Assembly (NCBI RefSeq): GCF_900143185.1
Contig: NZ_FSRQ01000001.1
Location: 248,001-312,000 of the forward strand
Reading direction: 5' to 3'
From: Chryseobacterium scophthalmum
GTDB lineage: Bacteria; Bacteroidota; Bacteroidia; Flavobacteriales; Weeksellaceae
Length of the DNA stretch: 64,000 nt
The position numbers were made by a program, and so were the translations under genes. This document shows positions 50,577 to 59,802 of this stretch, piece after piece; position 1 is the stretch's first letter; the number at the start of each line of letters is the position of its first letter. The notes under the pieces were generated by a model that had not been told where the DNA came from, did not search any database, and was given only the letters and a program-made list of their open reading frames with translations.

Positions 50577-50607
50577 AAAAAGCGATTCATTTCTGAATCG
50601 CTTTTTT
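50577..50607 (+). terminator. Terminator after hemN
   Basis: agcgattca pairs perfectly with tgaatcgct, extended by an A/T stem, over a TTTC loop and followed by a T-run. It begins 2 nt after the stop. Confidence 0.85.
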
Positions 50608-50678
50608 ATGCATTTATGTTTGATAAGGTTAATAACAGACAAGAATAGATTTTCAATTTGCCATTTTACAAAAAGAAT

Positions 50679-51182
50679 TTATATTTTCGCAAAATTTATT
50701 TTATTGAAAATTTCTTTTACTCTATAAACGTTATACATTACATCTTGGTCTTCAAAAAAATTAATACCTCTTCCTTGAATCAAGGGTTCTGGTTTTCCAA
50801 TTATTATATATCCACTCCCGTATAAGTCTTCTCTATAACTAATCTCTAAGTTTTCCAATTTGAATGATTTATCAATGAGCTTACCTGTTTTGTCCGTAAA
50901 AATTATTCTTTGATTTGAAATATAAAATCGACTTGTCTTTGTTTTATACCATCTTATAAATATTCTTCCAAGAGTCATGAAAATTGCAAATAAAATCATC
51001 ATTGGATAGATTAAATAATATATTACATCTTTTCTTGATTCAATTGATTGGGATAATATAAATGTAACAACAAACGAAAAACCAATAAAAAATGGAATGG
51101 TTAACATATCTTCCAATCTAAATGGAATTCTATTAGAATGCTCTATCTCTTCTATAATTTTTTCATTTTCTCTTAATTTCAT
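50679..51182 (-). CDS. Membrane protein with bacterial PH-like domain
   Basis: A 167-residue protein: a charged start (KLRENEKIIEEIEHSN), two hydrophobic helices (about residues 25-43 and 55-75), then a PH-like domain of about 80 residues opening FYISNQRIIFTDKTGKLIDKSF, the bPH2/YdbT-like pattern of bacterial membrane PH proteins. Function unknown. The frame is open 26 codons further upstream, but that stretch lies in a large hairpin and reads as Asn/Phe-rich noise; MKLREN at 51182 is the better start. Confidence 0.65.
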   Translation of the reverse strand: MKLRENEKIIEEIEHSNRIPFRLEDMLTIPFFIGFSFVVTFILSQSIESRKDVIYYLIYPMMILFAIFMTLGRIFIRWYKTKTSRFYISNQRIIFTDKTGKLIDKSFKLENLEISYREDLYGSGYIIIGKPEPLIQGRGINFFEDQDVMYNVYRVKEIFNKINFAKI

Positions 51183-51223
51183 CTTTTCAAATTTTTCAAT
51201 AATATTACAAAAAATGATACAGT

Positions 51224-51271
51224 ATCGGTTAAAATTGTTGGAAAACCTATTTTCAAACAATTTTAACCGAT
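51224..51271 (+). terminator. Orphan 22-bp hairpin with T-run, unassigned
   Basis: Arms 51224-51245 and 51250-51271 pair over 22 bp with a single mismatch and a 4-nt loop (ccta). gcttttttc follows on the plus strand, so it resembles a plus-strand terminator, yet both flanking genes are on the minus strand and the last plus gene (hemN) already has its own. It lies 42 nt upstream of the PH-like gene. Confidence 0.5.
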
Positions 51272-51351
51272 GCTTTTTTCATTGAAACTAATTTAAAAAA
51301 TAAATGGGAACTAAAAATGAATGAAGGATGATTTTTTAACAATCAACTTAT

Positions 51352-52713
51352 CTATTTAATAATTATTTTCTGACTGTAAGATTTAAAATCTCCCGATTTA
51401 ATATTGATGTAGTAAACTCCTGCAGGAATTCCCGAGATGTTAATACTATTTTCAGAATCGAATTTTGTTTCGTCTAAAACTTTTCTTCCTTCGGTACTGA
51501 AAATTTCAGCAATATTGTTATTACCCTTTAATCCATCCACAAAAATTCTTTCTGATGCAGGATTTGGATAAACTCTGACTTGACTGAATGTAGCATCCTG
51601 AACTCCTAAAGTTGTTGTTTTAATCTTGTAAATTTTACCATTATTTACAGCAGCTACATAAAGTTCTTTAAGATTGTCTTGTCCGAAAGTTGAAAAATTA
51701 TTTCCGGTAAAAGGTGTCGTCCAAGAAATTGAATTGTTAGGATCCATTGTACCGATTTGCGAAGAACAGTAATCTGCAAAAAAGTATTTTCCCTGTAAAG
51801 AAGGATTTTGTGTTCCACGATAAACATAGCCTCCGGTAATGGAACATTTGTTTCCGGAATGATCATAAACAGCTACTGGAAACGTCATCGTTGAAGAAGC
51901 TGCACAACCGCTTGTATTGTAATCATTATTTCCTTCATAACATCTCCATCCATAATTAATTCCAGCCTGCGTTATCGGCATTCTGTTGATTTCTTCAAAT
52001 AATCCTTGTCCTACATCAGCAATCATTACGTTTCCGCTGGTTAAGTCAAAAGAATATTTCCACGCATTTCTTAAACCGTAAGACCAAATTTCATCTGAGC
52101 CATCTACACCAATAAAAGGATTTCCGGTAGGAATATTGTAAGCTCCTGCAGAATTAATATCAATTCTTAAAAGCTTTCCTAATAATGAATTTTTGTTTTG
52201 AGCATTATTATTGGGATCACCACTACTTCCGCCGTCGCCCGTTACAACCCACAAATTTCCGTCAGGAGCAAAATGGATGCTTCCACCATTATGATTGGCA
52301 AAAGGTTTTGGAATATTTAAAATAATTTTTTCTGAATTAGGATCAGCAGTATTCGGATTGGTTGTATTCACAGAATACCTTGCTACGATAATATTTCCGG
52401 CTGTGTTGTTATAATACACGAAAAAATAGCCGTTAGTAAGATATTGTGGATGGAAAGCTAAGCCTAAAAGACCTCTTTCTCCACCGAAATTTATTTTATT
52501 GCTAATATTAAGAAAGTCTGTAACATTCACGGTTCCGTTGGGTTGTATGATCTTAATGATTCCATTCTGTTGTACTACGAAAAGACGGCTGTCGTTTGCG
52601 TTGGTAATCTCTACGGGACTTGTAAGCCCGGTTGCAAATTCTTCCAGAACAAAACTTTGAGATTGTACTGTTAAGGAAGAGAATAATGCTATTGAAAGTA
52701 ATAGTCTTCTCAT
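51352..52713 (-). CDS. PQQ-dependent sugar dehydrogenase-like beta-propeller with T9SS sorting domain
   Basis: A 453-residue secreted protein. Signal peptide about 1-18 (SSLTVQSQ). The six-bladed propeller matches soluble aldose sugar dehydrogenases: RLFVVQQNGIIKII, GLLGLAFHPQYLTNGYFFVYY, NHNGGSIHFAPDGNLWVVTGDGG, LLGKLLRIDIN, YGLRNAWKYSFD and DVGQGLFEEINR, with a Cys-flanked loop (CYEGNNDYNTSGC). From about residue 375 a T9SS type A sorting domain follows (VYPNPASERIFV ... GVYYINI). It should oxidise an aldose outside the cell with PQQ, if that cofactor is available. Monocistronic. Confidence 0.9.
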   Translation of the reverse strand: MRRLLLSIALFSSLTVQSQSFVLEEFATGLTSPVEITNANDSRLFVVQQNGIIKIIQPNGTVNVTDFLNISNKINFGGERGLLGLAFHPQYLTNGYFFVYYNNTAGNIIVARYSVNTTNPNTADPNSEKIILNIPKPFANHNGGSIHFAPDGNLWVVTGDGGSSGDPNNNAQNKNSLLGKLLRIDINSAGAYNIPTGNPFIGVDGSDEIWSYGLRNAWKYSFDLTSGNVMIADVGQGLFEEINRMPITQAGINYGWRCYEGNNDYNTSGCAASSTMTFPVAVYDHSGNKCSITGGYVYRGTQNPSLQGKYFFADYCSSQIGTMDPNNSISWTTPFTGNNFSTFGQDNLKELYVAAVNNGKIYKIKTTTLGVQDATFSQVRVYPNPASERIFVDGLKGNNNIAEIFSTEGRKVLDETKFDSENSINISGIPAGVYYINIKSGDFKSYSQKIIIK

Positions 52714-52884
52714 AATATTTTGAAATTTAAGGTGTTGTAAAGTTCAAATGAAAATTTCGTACCAATACTTATTTTTAATATTTAATAAAATTAGCCATAA
52801 AATATCATTAAAATAAGATTGCCGATATATCTGAAAATAAACCATTTCTGTTGCCAAAAGTTCATAAAATATCAATAAAATCAT

Positions 52885-52892
52885 TATATTTG
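52885..52892 (+). promoter_or_regulatory. -7 box of secDF
   Basis: TAtaTTTG ends 29 nt before the secDF ATG at 52922. The spacer 52714-52884 must also contain the divergent sugar dehydrogenase promoter, which I cannot locate. Confidence 0.4.
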
Positions 52893-52921
52893 CCGACTTA
52901 ATTTAACGTAGTTATAACAAA

Positions 52922-55819
52922 ATGCAAGGAAAAGGACTTATTACAATTGTTGCTATTGTACTAGGGTTAATTTGCTTAAATGAGCTATTACCAACCTGGT
53001 ACGCCGGCAAAATTGAATCGCAAATCGAAGCTGCGAACGGAAACGAGAAAGAAATCCAGAGATTAAAGGATGAAACTTTAAATCTTGGGTTTACAGAACT
53101 TTCTTATGCTAAGGCAAAAGACAAAGAAATGAAGCTAGGTCTTGACCTGAAAGGGGGGATCAACGTTCTTTTGGAAATCAATCAGAGAGATTTGGTGAAT
53201 GATTTAACTAATTATTCTACCAATCCTATTCTTATTGAGGCTCTTAACAGAACAGATGAAGCTCAGAAAAACTCTACAAAATCTTATATCGACAATTTCT
53301 TTGTTGAGTTTGATGCCGTAAACAAAGCAAAAGGCGCAAACCTTAAACTTGCAGATCCTGAAATCTTCGGAAACACTAATCTTTCTGAGATTAAATTCAA
53401 CACCACTGATGAGCAGGTAAAAAGCATCGTTAAGAAAAGAATTGATCTTTCTGTAGGTACAGCTTTTGAAGTAATCAGAACCAGAATTGATAAATTGGGA
53501 GCTATCCAGCCAAACGTACAGAGAGTTCCGGGAACGGCAAGAATCTCTGTAGAAATGCCGGGTATGAAAGATATCGATAAGGTAAAGAAAATGCTTCAGA
53601 CTTCTGCAAAACTTCAGTTTTGGGAAGTACAGCAGTTTGCTGAGGTTGCACCTTATTTCCAGACTTTAAGTGCTACAGTTGCTGCAAAAGGTGACTCTAT
53701 GGGAGTTGCTAAAAATACTAATTTCCTAAACTTAATGCAAGGAGGGAAATCTGGAAGCATGAGCTCTGTAGGAAGTGTGAAACTGACAGATACTGCAAAA
53801 GTAAACAAGATCTTAAACAGTAAAATTGCGCAGTCTTTACGTCCTGCAAATATTAAATATACCCAGTTTATGTGGGGTTACAAGCCAGAATCTACAGATG
53901 AAAAAAGCTTGGTTCTATATGCTGTAAGAGGTAATATCAACCAAAAAGCTCCGGTAGACGGTGCTGTAGAAACTGCAAACATCGGTTACGATGAATTGAG
54001 TAGAGTAGTGGTAGATATGCAAATGGATTCTAAAGGTGCTAAAGATTGGAAAACTCTTACTGAGAAAAACGTAGGAAAACCGGTTGCTGTAACTTTAGAT
54101 AACAGGGTATATACTGCGCCAAATGTACAGGGTGCAATTCCTAACGGTAGAACTCAAATCTCTGGTAACTTCTCTCAGGAAGAAGCTAAAGAATTGGTAG
54201 ACGTTTTAGGAGCGGGTAAATTACCTGCAGGTGCAAAAGTAGTACAGGCTACACAAGTAGGTCCATCTTTAGGACAGGAGTCTATTGATGCAGGAGTGAT
54301 GTCATTCTCTATCGCATTCTTAATCATTATTGCATATATCATTTTCTACTACGGTTTAGCGGGAGTTTATGCAGTAATTGCAATGATCATCAACTTATTC
54401 TACATTTTCGGAATTATGGATTCCGGAGACTTTACATTAACGCTTCCTGGTATTGCGGGTATTGTACTTTCAATGGCGATGGCGGTAGATACCAACGTAA
54501 TTATTTACGAAAGAACGAAAGAAGAATTATTTGCAGGTAAAAATATTCTTGAAGCGTACAAAGATGGTTTCAAACATGCATTGAATGCAATTATTGATGG
54601 TCACTTAACGATGATTTTGACGGCGGTAGTATTGTTCTTCTTCGGAACAGGTCCTATCAAAGGATTCGCATTGACGTTATTGATTGGTGCTGTAATGACA
54701 TTGTTTACCTCAATCTTACTTTCAAGAGTAATGATCTTCCATAGATTAAATAAAGGTAAAAGTCTTTCAGTTTGGACTCCTCCAACGAAAAACTTATTCA
54801 GAAATACTTGGATCGATTTTATTGGAAAAAGAAAATATTCATATATTCTTTCTGCAATTTTAACGGTAATCTCTTTAGGATCAATTTTCGTTAACGGATT
54901 TAAATTTGGTATCGATTTTACGGGTGGTAGAAACTACGTTGTAAGATTTGATAAAGAAGTAAATGCAGAAGATATTGAAAATGGTTTGGTTAAAGTTTTC
55001 ACGACTCAGGATGGTAAAAACTCTTCTGTAGAAGCTAAAACTTTCGGAAACAACAATCAGCTTAAAATCTCTACAGATTACCTTATCAATGACGAATCAT
55101 TGAAAGCTGACCAGACTATTGAGCAAAAACTATTTGAAGGTTTAAAACCAAACCTTCCTGCAAACATGACTTTAGAAGAATTTAAATCTGCAGATACAGA
55201 TCACGCAGGTATTATCTCTTCTGAAAAAGTAGGACCTTCTGTTGCTGATGATATTCAGACACACGGTACTCTTGCAGTTGTTGCTGCTTTGGCGGGTATT
55301 TTCATCTATATTTTGGTGAGATTTAGAAAATGGCAGTTTTCATTGGGTGCTGTTGCGGCACTATTACATGATGCGATCATTATCTTGGGTGCGTTCTCGT
55401 TATTCCATTCGGTAATGCCTTTCAACATGGAGGTTAACCAAGATTTTATCGCGGCAATTCTTACAGTATTGGGTTACTCAATCAACGATACCGTAATTAT
55501 CTTCGATAGAATTAGAGAATACCTGAGAGAGAAGAAAGCGCTTACTTTATCAGGATTGTTTGATGATGCAATTTCTAGTACTTTAGGTAGAACGTTCAAC
55601 ACTACATTTACCACTTTACTTGTAATTCTTGCGATCTTCATCTTTGGTGGAGACAACTTGAGAGGATTTATGTTTGCATTGTTAATCGGTATTGGATTTG
55701 GAGCTTATTCATCCATCTTCATTGCATCGGCAATTGCTTACGATTTCCTTAAAACAGGAAAAGAAGAAGACGTACACGGTAAATCTTCTTCAGATAAAGA
55801 ATTGCTTGCTACAAAGTAA
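52922..55819 (+). CDS. secDF: Fused protein translocase subunit SecDF
   Basis: Proton-driven accessory of the Sec translocon that pulls exported proteins across the inner membrane. A 965-residue fusion of SecD and SecF. SecD: first helix (residues 4-24), LGLDLKGGINVLLEI, two periplasmic P1-type regions with VVVDMQMDSKGAKDW and RTQISGNF, then six helices with GIAGIVLSMAMAVDTNVIIYER. SecF: from about residue 640, with FKFGIDFTGGRNYVVRF, then LTVLGYSINDTVIIFDRIRE and the final helices. Both conserved Asp of the membrane proton path are present. A fused form is usual in Bacteroidota. A terminator follows. Confidence 0.96.
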   Translation: MQGKGLITIVAIVLGLICLNELLPTWYAGKIESQIEAANGNEKEIQRLKDETLNLGFTELSYAKAKDKEMKLGLDLKGGINVLLEINQRDLVNDLTNYSTNPILIEALNRTDEAQKNSTKSYIDNFFVEFDAVNKAKGANLKLADPEIFGNTNLSEIKFNTTDEQVKSIVKKRIDLSVGTAFEVIRTRIDKLGAIQPNVQRVPGTARISVEMPGMKDIDKVKKMLQTSAKLQFWEVQQFAEVAPYFQTLSATVAAKGDSMGVAKNTNFLNLMQGGKSGSMSSVGSVKLTDTAKVNKILNSKIAQSLRPANIKYTQFMWGYKPESTDEKSLVLYAVRGNINQKAPVDGAVETANIGYDELSRVVVDMQMDSKGAKDWKTLTEKNVGKPVAVTLDNRVYTAPNVQGAIPNGRTQISGNFSQEEAKELVDVLGAGKLPAGAKVVQATQVGPSLGQESIDAGVMSFSIAFLIIIAYIIFYYGLAGVYAVIAMIINLFYIFGIMDSGDFTLTLPGIAGIVLSMAMAVDTNVIIYERTKEELFAGKNILEAYKDGFKHALNAIIDGHLTMILTAVVLFFFGTGPIKGFALTLLIGAVMTLFTSILLSRVMIFHRLNKGKSLSVWTPPTKNLFRNTWIDFIGKRKYSYILSAILTVISLGSIFVNGFKFGIDFTGGRNYVVRFDKEVNAEDIENGLVKVFTTQDGKNSSVEAKTFGNNNQLKISTDYLINDESLKADQTIEQKLFEGLKPNLPANMTLEEFKSADTDHAGIISSEKVGPSVADDIQTHGTLAVVAALAGIFIYILVRFRKWQFSLGAVAALLHDAIIILGAFSLFHSVMPFNMEVNQDFIAAILTVLGYSINDTVIIFDRIREYLREKKALTLSGLFDDAISSTLGRTFNTTFTTLLVILAIFIFGGDNLRGFMFALLIGIGFGAYSSIFIASAIAYDFLKTGKEEDVHGKSSSDKELLATK

Positions 55820-55841
55820 TATCAACTACATTAAATATATT

Positions 55842-55875
55842 AAAGAGCCTTTCAAACGAAAGGCTCTTTTTTTAT
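55842..55875 (+). terminator. Terminator after secDF
   Basis: aaagagcctttc pairs perfectly with gaaaggctcttt (12 bp) with an AAAC loop and a run of T, 22 nt after the stop. Confidence 0.85.
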
Positions 55876-55935
55876 GACTTTTAAATTTGATTAATGATTA
55901 TCCGCTTTTTGTCATATTAAAAAAATCTTTGTGTG

Positions 55936-56035
55936 CTTATCTAAGTGAAATCGAAGATTAGACGAAGTCAAACGCATTTGCGAGCTTAAAAACAGCGAAT
56001 TGTTTAAAGAAATCTTTGCGCTCTTTGCGTTAAAA
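55936..56035 (+). repeat. Dispersed intergenic repeat, copy A
   Basis: About 100 bp (cttatctaag ... tttgcgttaaaa) that recurs at 59219-59317 in the same orientation with roughly 80% identity by eye. Conserved blocks are agtgaaatcgaagatt, agtcaaacgc, tttgcga, cttaaaaac and ctttgcg twice. The rest of the spacer 55876-56189 holds an ATCAACCA-rich low-complexity run (56100-56130) and the promoter of the next gene. Confidence 0.7.
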
Positions 56036-56173
56036 TTTTTATTATGATGTAAAACGGATATGCATAATTTGATTTTAATTAAAACTAAAACAGTTATTCC
56101 ATCAACCAAAAACCATCAACTATCAACCAACAACAATTCATTAATTTAACACGAATATTTTTCCCGATTTCCT

Positions 56174-56181
56174 TATTTTTG
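56174..56181 (+). promoter_or_regulatory. -7 box of the MFS transporter gene
   Basis: TAttTTTG ends 8 nt before the ATG at 56190, again implying a very short leader. Confidence 0.4.
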
Positions 56182-56189
56182 CAACAACA

Positions 56190-57407
56190 ATGGAAAATTC
56201 AAAAAAGAAAGCAGCAATGAGTTTTATATTTATCACATTGCTGATAGATATAACGGGATGGGGAATCATCATTCCTGTAGTTCCGCAACTGATCAAAGAA
56301 CTGATTCATGCAGACATCAGTGAAGCTGCAAAATATGGAGGCTGGCTCGGTTTTGCTTATGCTTTCGTTCAGTTTGTTTTTTCTCCGGTTGTAGGAAATT
56401 TGAGTGACAAATTTGGGCGAAGACCGATTATTTTGATTTCACTTTTTGGTTTTGCCATTGATTATATTTTGCTTGCTTTGGCTCCAACTATTTTATGGCT
56501 GTTTATAGGAAGAATCATTGCAGGAATTACCGGAGCGAGTGTTACTACAGCAAGTGCATACATTGCCGATATTTCTACAGATAAAGACAGAGCTAAAAAC
56601 TTCGGTTTAATTGGTGCCGCATTTGGCTTAGGTTTTATTATTGGTCCAGTTTTAGGAGGTGTTTTAGGTCATTATGGAGCAAGAGTTCCGTTTTATGCTG
56701 CAGCAGGCTTATGTCTTTTAAATTTCCTTTATGGTTATTTCATCCTTCCTGAAAGTTTAGATAAAGATAAAAGGCGCGAGTTTAGCTGGAAACGTGCAAA
56801 TCCTGTAGGTTCATTCAAGTTTTTAGGGAAACATCCTGAAATTTCAGGTTTAATCTTTGCTTTAATTTTAATTTATATTGCTGGTCATGCAGTACAAAGT
56901 AACTGGAGTTTCTTTACAATGTATGAATTTGACTGGACAGAAAGAATGGTCGGTATTTCTTTAGGTGTCGTCGGTCTTTTGGTAGGTTTGGTTCAAGGAG
57001 TTTTAATCCGATGGACAACTCCAAAGTTGGGCGAGCAAAAAAGTATTTATTACGGATTGATATTATACGCAATAGGATTGCTGCTGTTCTCATTCGCATC
57101 TGAAGGTTGGATGATGTTTGTCTTTTTAATTCCTTATTGTCTGGGTGGAATTTGCGGCCCTGCTTTGCAGTCTGTGATTACAAAATCGGTTCCTTCAAAC
57201 GAACAGGGAGAATTGCAGGGAGCTTTAACCAGTTTAATGAGTGCAACATCCATTATAGGTCCACCTGTAATGACCAATTTATTTTACTTTTTCACCCATG
57301 ATGAAGCGCCATTTAAGTTTTCCGGAGCACCTTTCTTTTTAGCATTTATATTGATGTCTGTAAGCGTTGTGATTACTTATTATGCTTTTCAGAAAAATAA
57401 ATCTTAA
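56190..57407 (+). CDS. MFS transporter, TCR/Tet family
   Basis: A 405-residue inner-membrane protein with twelve helices. The signature motif A is GNLSDKFGRRP (about residues 68-78) between helices two and three, and motif C GAAFGLGFIIGPVLGG lies in helix five, as in drug/proton antiporters. The start FIFITLLIDITGWGIIIPVVPQL is characteristic of the TetA-like branch. Efflux of a drug or metabolite with proton entry is the family role; tetracycline as substrate cannot be inferred, and no TetR-type regulator lies next to it. Monocistronic. Confidence 0.88.
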   Translation: MENSKKKAAMSFIFITLLIDITGWGIIIPVVPQLIKELIHADISEAAKYGGWLGFAYAFVQFVFSPVVGNLSDKFGRRPIILISLFGFAIDYILLALAPTILWLFIGRIIAGITGASVTTASAYIADISTDKDRAKNFGLIGAAFGLGFIIGPVLGGVLGHYGARVPFYAAAGLCLLNFLYGYFILPESLDKDKRREFSWKRANPVGSFKFLGKHPEISGLIFALILIYIAGHAVQSNWSFFTMYEFDWTERMVGISLGVVGLLVGLVQGVLIRWTTPKLGEQKSIYYGLILYAIGLLLFSFASEGWMMFVFLIPYCLGGICGPALQSVITKSVPSNEQGELQGALTSLMSATSIIGPPVMTNLFYFFTHDEAPFKFSGAPFFLAFILMSVSVVITYYAFQKNKS

Positions 57408-57467
57408 AATTTATTTAAAATTAAACATATCATATTTTATATATATAATCTTTTGTAATTTAGCACC

Positions 57468-57803
57468 ATGGAATTAAGCATTGGAGAAATGGCACTTATT
57501 GCCATTGCAATTGTAGTTTTATTTGGTCCGGATAAACTACCCCAAATTGCTCGCGACCTTGGAGCGGGAGTGAGAAAAATGCGTGGCGCAGTAGAAGACA
57601 TCAAAACTGAGATCATGAAAGAGACAGATAATCCTGTTTCTGAAATAAAGCGTGAAATCGAAAAAGTGAAAGATGCTGCAAAAGATTTTAACCCGATGAA
57701 GAACATCGAAGAAAATATTTTAAAGGAACAGCCTTCTGCAACCGAATTACCAAAAGTAAAACCTGCAGATGATGAAACTTACGAAGGACCGGTAAGCCGT
57801 TAA
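57468..57803 (+). CDS. tatA: Twin-arginine translocase subunit TatA/TatE family
   Basis: A 111-residue protein with one membrane helix (about residues 5-20, IGEMALIAIAIVVLFG), then FGPDKLPQIARDLGAGVRK, the TatA hinge and amphipathic helix, and a long charged tail (EIKREIEKVKDAAKDF). Typical TatA/B layout; the FGPDKLP motif fits TatA better than TatB. It should form the pore partner of TatC, which is not in this window. It starts an apparent operon: PAP2 follows 3 bp downstream. Confidence 0.9.
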   Translation: MELSIGEMALIAIAIVVLFGPDKLPQIARDLGAGVRKMRGAVEDIKTEIMKETDNPVSEIKREIEKVKDAAKDFNPMKNIEENILKEQPSATELPKVKPADDETYEGPVSR

Positions 57804-57806
57804 AAT

Positions 57807-58373
57807 ATGGAAGAAATTATTCAGGAAGATAAAAATCTATTCCTTTATCTTAACAATTTAGGGGATACTCCTTTTGACCAGTTTTGGATGATGATTTCTG
57901 CAACCTGGATCTGGGTTCCGTTGTATGTGATTCTCTGTTATCTTCTGTACAAAAATTTCAAATTAAAATCTCTGCTGTATATTCTCCTTTTCATTGCAAT
58001 TGGAGTGACTGTTTCTGATCAGGTTTCAGGGATTTTTAAATATGGTGTTGCAAGATTGAGACCTTGTCATGACCCTTCACTTCAAAACGTTATGCGTATT
58101 GTAAAATGTGGCGGGCAATATGGTTTTTACTCTGCACATGCTTCAAATACTTTCTTTTTAGCAAGCTATTTAAGTTTTTTATTGAAAGATAAACTTAAAT
58201 GGTTTCCTTATGCTATATTTGTCTGGGCTGCAGTAGTAGCGTACAGCCGTATATATTTAGGAGTACATTTCCCGGTAGATATTTTGGTAGGGGCGTTTGT
58301 TGGAACTTTATTGGGAGGGCTTTTTGCTATGCTCGCAAAAAAAGTAATCAATAAACAAACTATAAACCCATGA
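57807..58373 (+). CDS. PAP2 family phosphatase, membrane-bound
   Basis: A 188-residue inner-membrane protein with about five helices. The three PAP2 motifs are present: KYGVARLRP (KxxxxxxRP, about residues 72-80), YSAHASNTFFLAS in place of PSGH (about 107-119) and SRIYLGVHFPVD (SRxxxxxHxxxD, about 145-156). Such enzymes dephosphorylate lipid phosphates such as undecaprenyl diphosphate or phosphatidate at the periplasmic face. It sits between tatA (3-bp gap) and the TPR gene (4-bp overlap). Confidence 0.92.
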   Translation: MEEIIQEDKNLFLYLNNLGDTPFDQFWMMISATWIWVPLYVILCYLLYKNFKLKSLLYILLFIAIGVTVSDQVSGIFKYGVARLRPCHDPSLQNVMRIVKCGGQYGFYSAHASNTFFLASYLSFLLKDKLKWFPYAIFVWAAVVAYSRIYLGVHFPVDILVGAFVGTLLGGLFAMLAKKVINKQTINP

Positions 58374-59185
58374 AAAAACATTTACTCGTTCTTAGCGTAG
58401 TACTTACATCTCTTAACTTTCTGTCTGCTCAGGATAAAAAAATAGCTGAAGAATGTTTTAAAAAAGCCGATTACCAATGTGCTGAAGAGCAATATTCAAA
58501 ATTGGTGCTTTCGGAACATATTCAGAAATATCAGTCAGACTATTACGTTAATTTAGGAACTTCACAAAGAAGATTAGGCAAAACAACTTTGGCTTTTAAA
58601 TCTTATGAATCTGCTTTAAAATCAAATCCTAAATCTATTGCTGTTTATGAAAATTTGGCATCTTTACATAATCAAAAAGGAAATCGTACCAAAGCTTTAG
58701 AATACGCCAATACAGGAGTAATGCTTGAACCTGAAAATGCTGAAATTTATTTAATTCGATCTAAGATTTACAATAATTTAGGTAAAAAAGATTTGGCGAT
58801 GGCAGATCTAAAACAAATTCTCACTTTTGCTCCCGACAATATTTTGGCAAGAACAGCATTAGCCAATCTTAAAAAAAATAACGGAGATCTTGAAGGTGCT
58901 CTTAAAGATTACAACCTAATGCTCACTGAGAAACCTGAGTCTTTGCTTTACAATGGAAGAGCAGATGTTTATCTGAAAATGAAAAAATCAAAAGAAGCTT
59001 TAGCAGACATCAATAAAGCCATTTCTATTGATCCTAAATTTTCGCAGTCTTATGTCACAAAAGCAACCATTTTGTTTGAATCTGCAAAAGATAAAGAAGC
59101 TTGCTCCAATCTAGATAAAGCGGCTGCATTGGGTCACGAAAAAGCTTTATTGACAGAGTTTGCAGGAAAATGTACGAAAAAATAG
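58370..59185 (+). CDS. TPR repeat protein, exported
   Basis: A 271-residue protein with a signal peptide (residues 1-20, LNFLSAQ) and about six tetratricopeptide repeats, for example YYVNLGTSQRRLGKTTLAFKSYESAL, YENLASLHNQKGNRTKALEYAN, YLIRSKIYNNLGKKDLAMAD and RADVYLKMKKSKEALADI, each with the W/L-G-Y-A-P spacing. The last repeat contains Cys (KEACSNL), as does the end (GKCTKK). A periplasmic scaffolding role is likely. Its ATG overlaps the PAP2 stop (ATGA), so the two are coupled. Confidence 0.88.
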   Translation: MKKHLLVLSVVLTSLNFLSAQDKKIAEECFKKADYQCAEEQYSKLVLSEHIQKYQSDYYVNLGTSQRRLGKTTLAFKSYESALKSNPKSIAVYENLASLHNQKGNRTKALEYANTGVMLEPENAEIYLIRSKIYNNLGKKDLAMADLKQILTFAPDNILARTALANLKKNNGDLEGALKDYNLMLTEKPESLLYNGRADVYLKMKKSKEALADINKAISIDPKFSQSYVTKATILFESAKDKEACSNLDKAAALGHEKALLTEFAGKCTKK

Positions 59186-59218
59186 ACTTATTTTTTAAAG
59201 AAATATATCTTTTCGTTT

Positions 59219-59317
59219 CTTAGCTGAGTGAAATCGAAGATTCGACGCAGTCAAACGCCTTTGCGAACTTAAAAACGTTTATAATTAAATAAAATCTTTG
59301 CGAGCTTTGCGTTAAAA
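59219..59317 (+). repeat. Dispersed intergenic repeat, copy B
   Basis: Same element as 55936-56035, in the same orientation and 3.3 kb away. The blocks gtgaaatcgaagatt, agtcaaacgc, cttaaaaac, ctttgcg and tttgcgttaaaa align. It fills most of the spacer between the TPR gene and trmL. A shorter resemblance (tttgcctttgcgtt) appears at 59867-59880. Confidence 0.7.
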
Positions 59318-59346
59318 AATTAAGCTCTAATTAAATTAAAAAATTC

Positions 59347-59802
59347 ATGTTAAATATTGTTCTTGTAGAACCAGAAATCCCTAATAATACCGGAAATATC
59401 GGAAGATTGTGTGTAGGAACCGAAAGCAGATTACATTTAATACATCCTTTTGGATTTTTGATTGATGATAAAAACCTGAAACGGTCAGGTTTAGATTATT
59501 GGGTTCATCTCGATGTTACAGAATATGAAAATGTTGATGAATGGATGAAAAATATTCCCGACTTGTCTCGTGTGTTTCTGATGAGTTCACATGCTGAAAA
59601 ATCTTATTTGGAAATTGATTTTCAGGACGGAGATTGGTTGGTTTTCGGAAAAGAGAGTAAAGGTTTGAGTAAAGATGTTTTAGACCGTTTCGAAAATCAT
59701 TTGACCATTCCAATGTCTAAATTGATAAGAAGCTTTAATATCGCCAATTCGGTTGCATTTGTAGTAGGAGAGGCGAAAAGACAGATCACCTTAAAAAAAT
59801 AG
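59347..59802 (+). CDS. trmL: tRNA (cytidine(34)-2'-O)-methyltransferase TrmL
   Basis: A 151-residue SPOUT methyltransferase that methylates the ribose of the wobble base in tRNA-Leu. The N-terminus MLNIVLVEPEIPNNTGNIGR and the knot motifs LVFGKESKGLS and IPMSKLIRSFNIANSVAFV are diagnostic of TrmL. Length matches E. coli TrmL (157). It is preceded by the repeat copy B and followed by a 210-bp spacer; monocistronic. Confidence 0.95.
   Translation: MLNIVLVEPEIPNNTGNIGRLCVGTESRLHLIHPFGFLIDDKNLKRSGLDYWVHLDVTEYENVDEWMKNIPDLSRVFLMSSHAEKSYLEIDFQDGDWLVFGKESKGLSKDVLDRFENHLTIPMSKLIRSFNIANSVAFVVGEAKRQITLKK

Noticed and set aside
56190..57407. Tetracycline-resistance determinant
   Set aside because: The MFS protein belongs to the TCR/Tet family, but no TetR-like regulator or mobile context is present and the substrate cannot be read from sequence.
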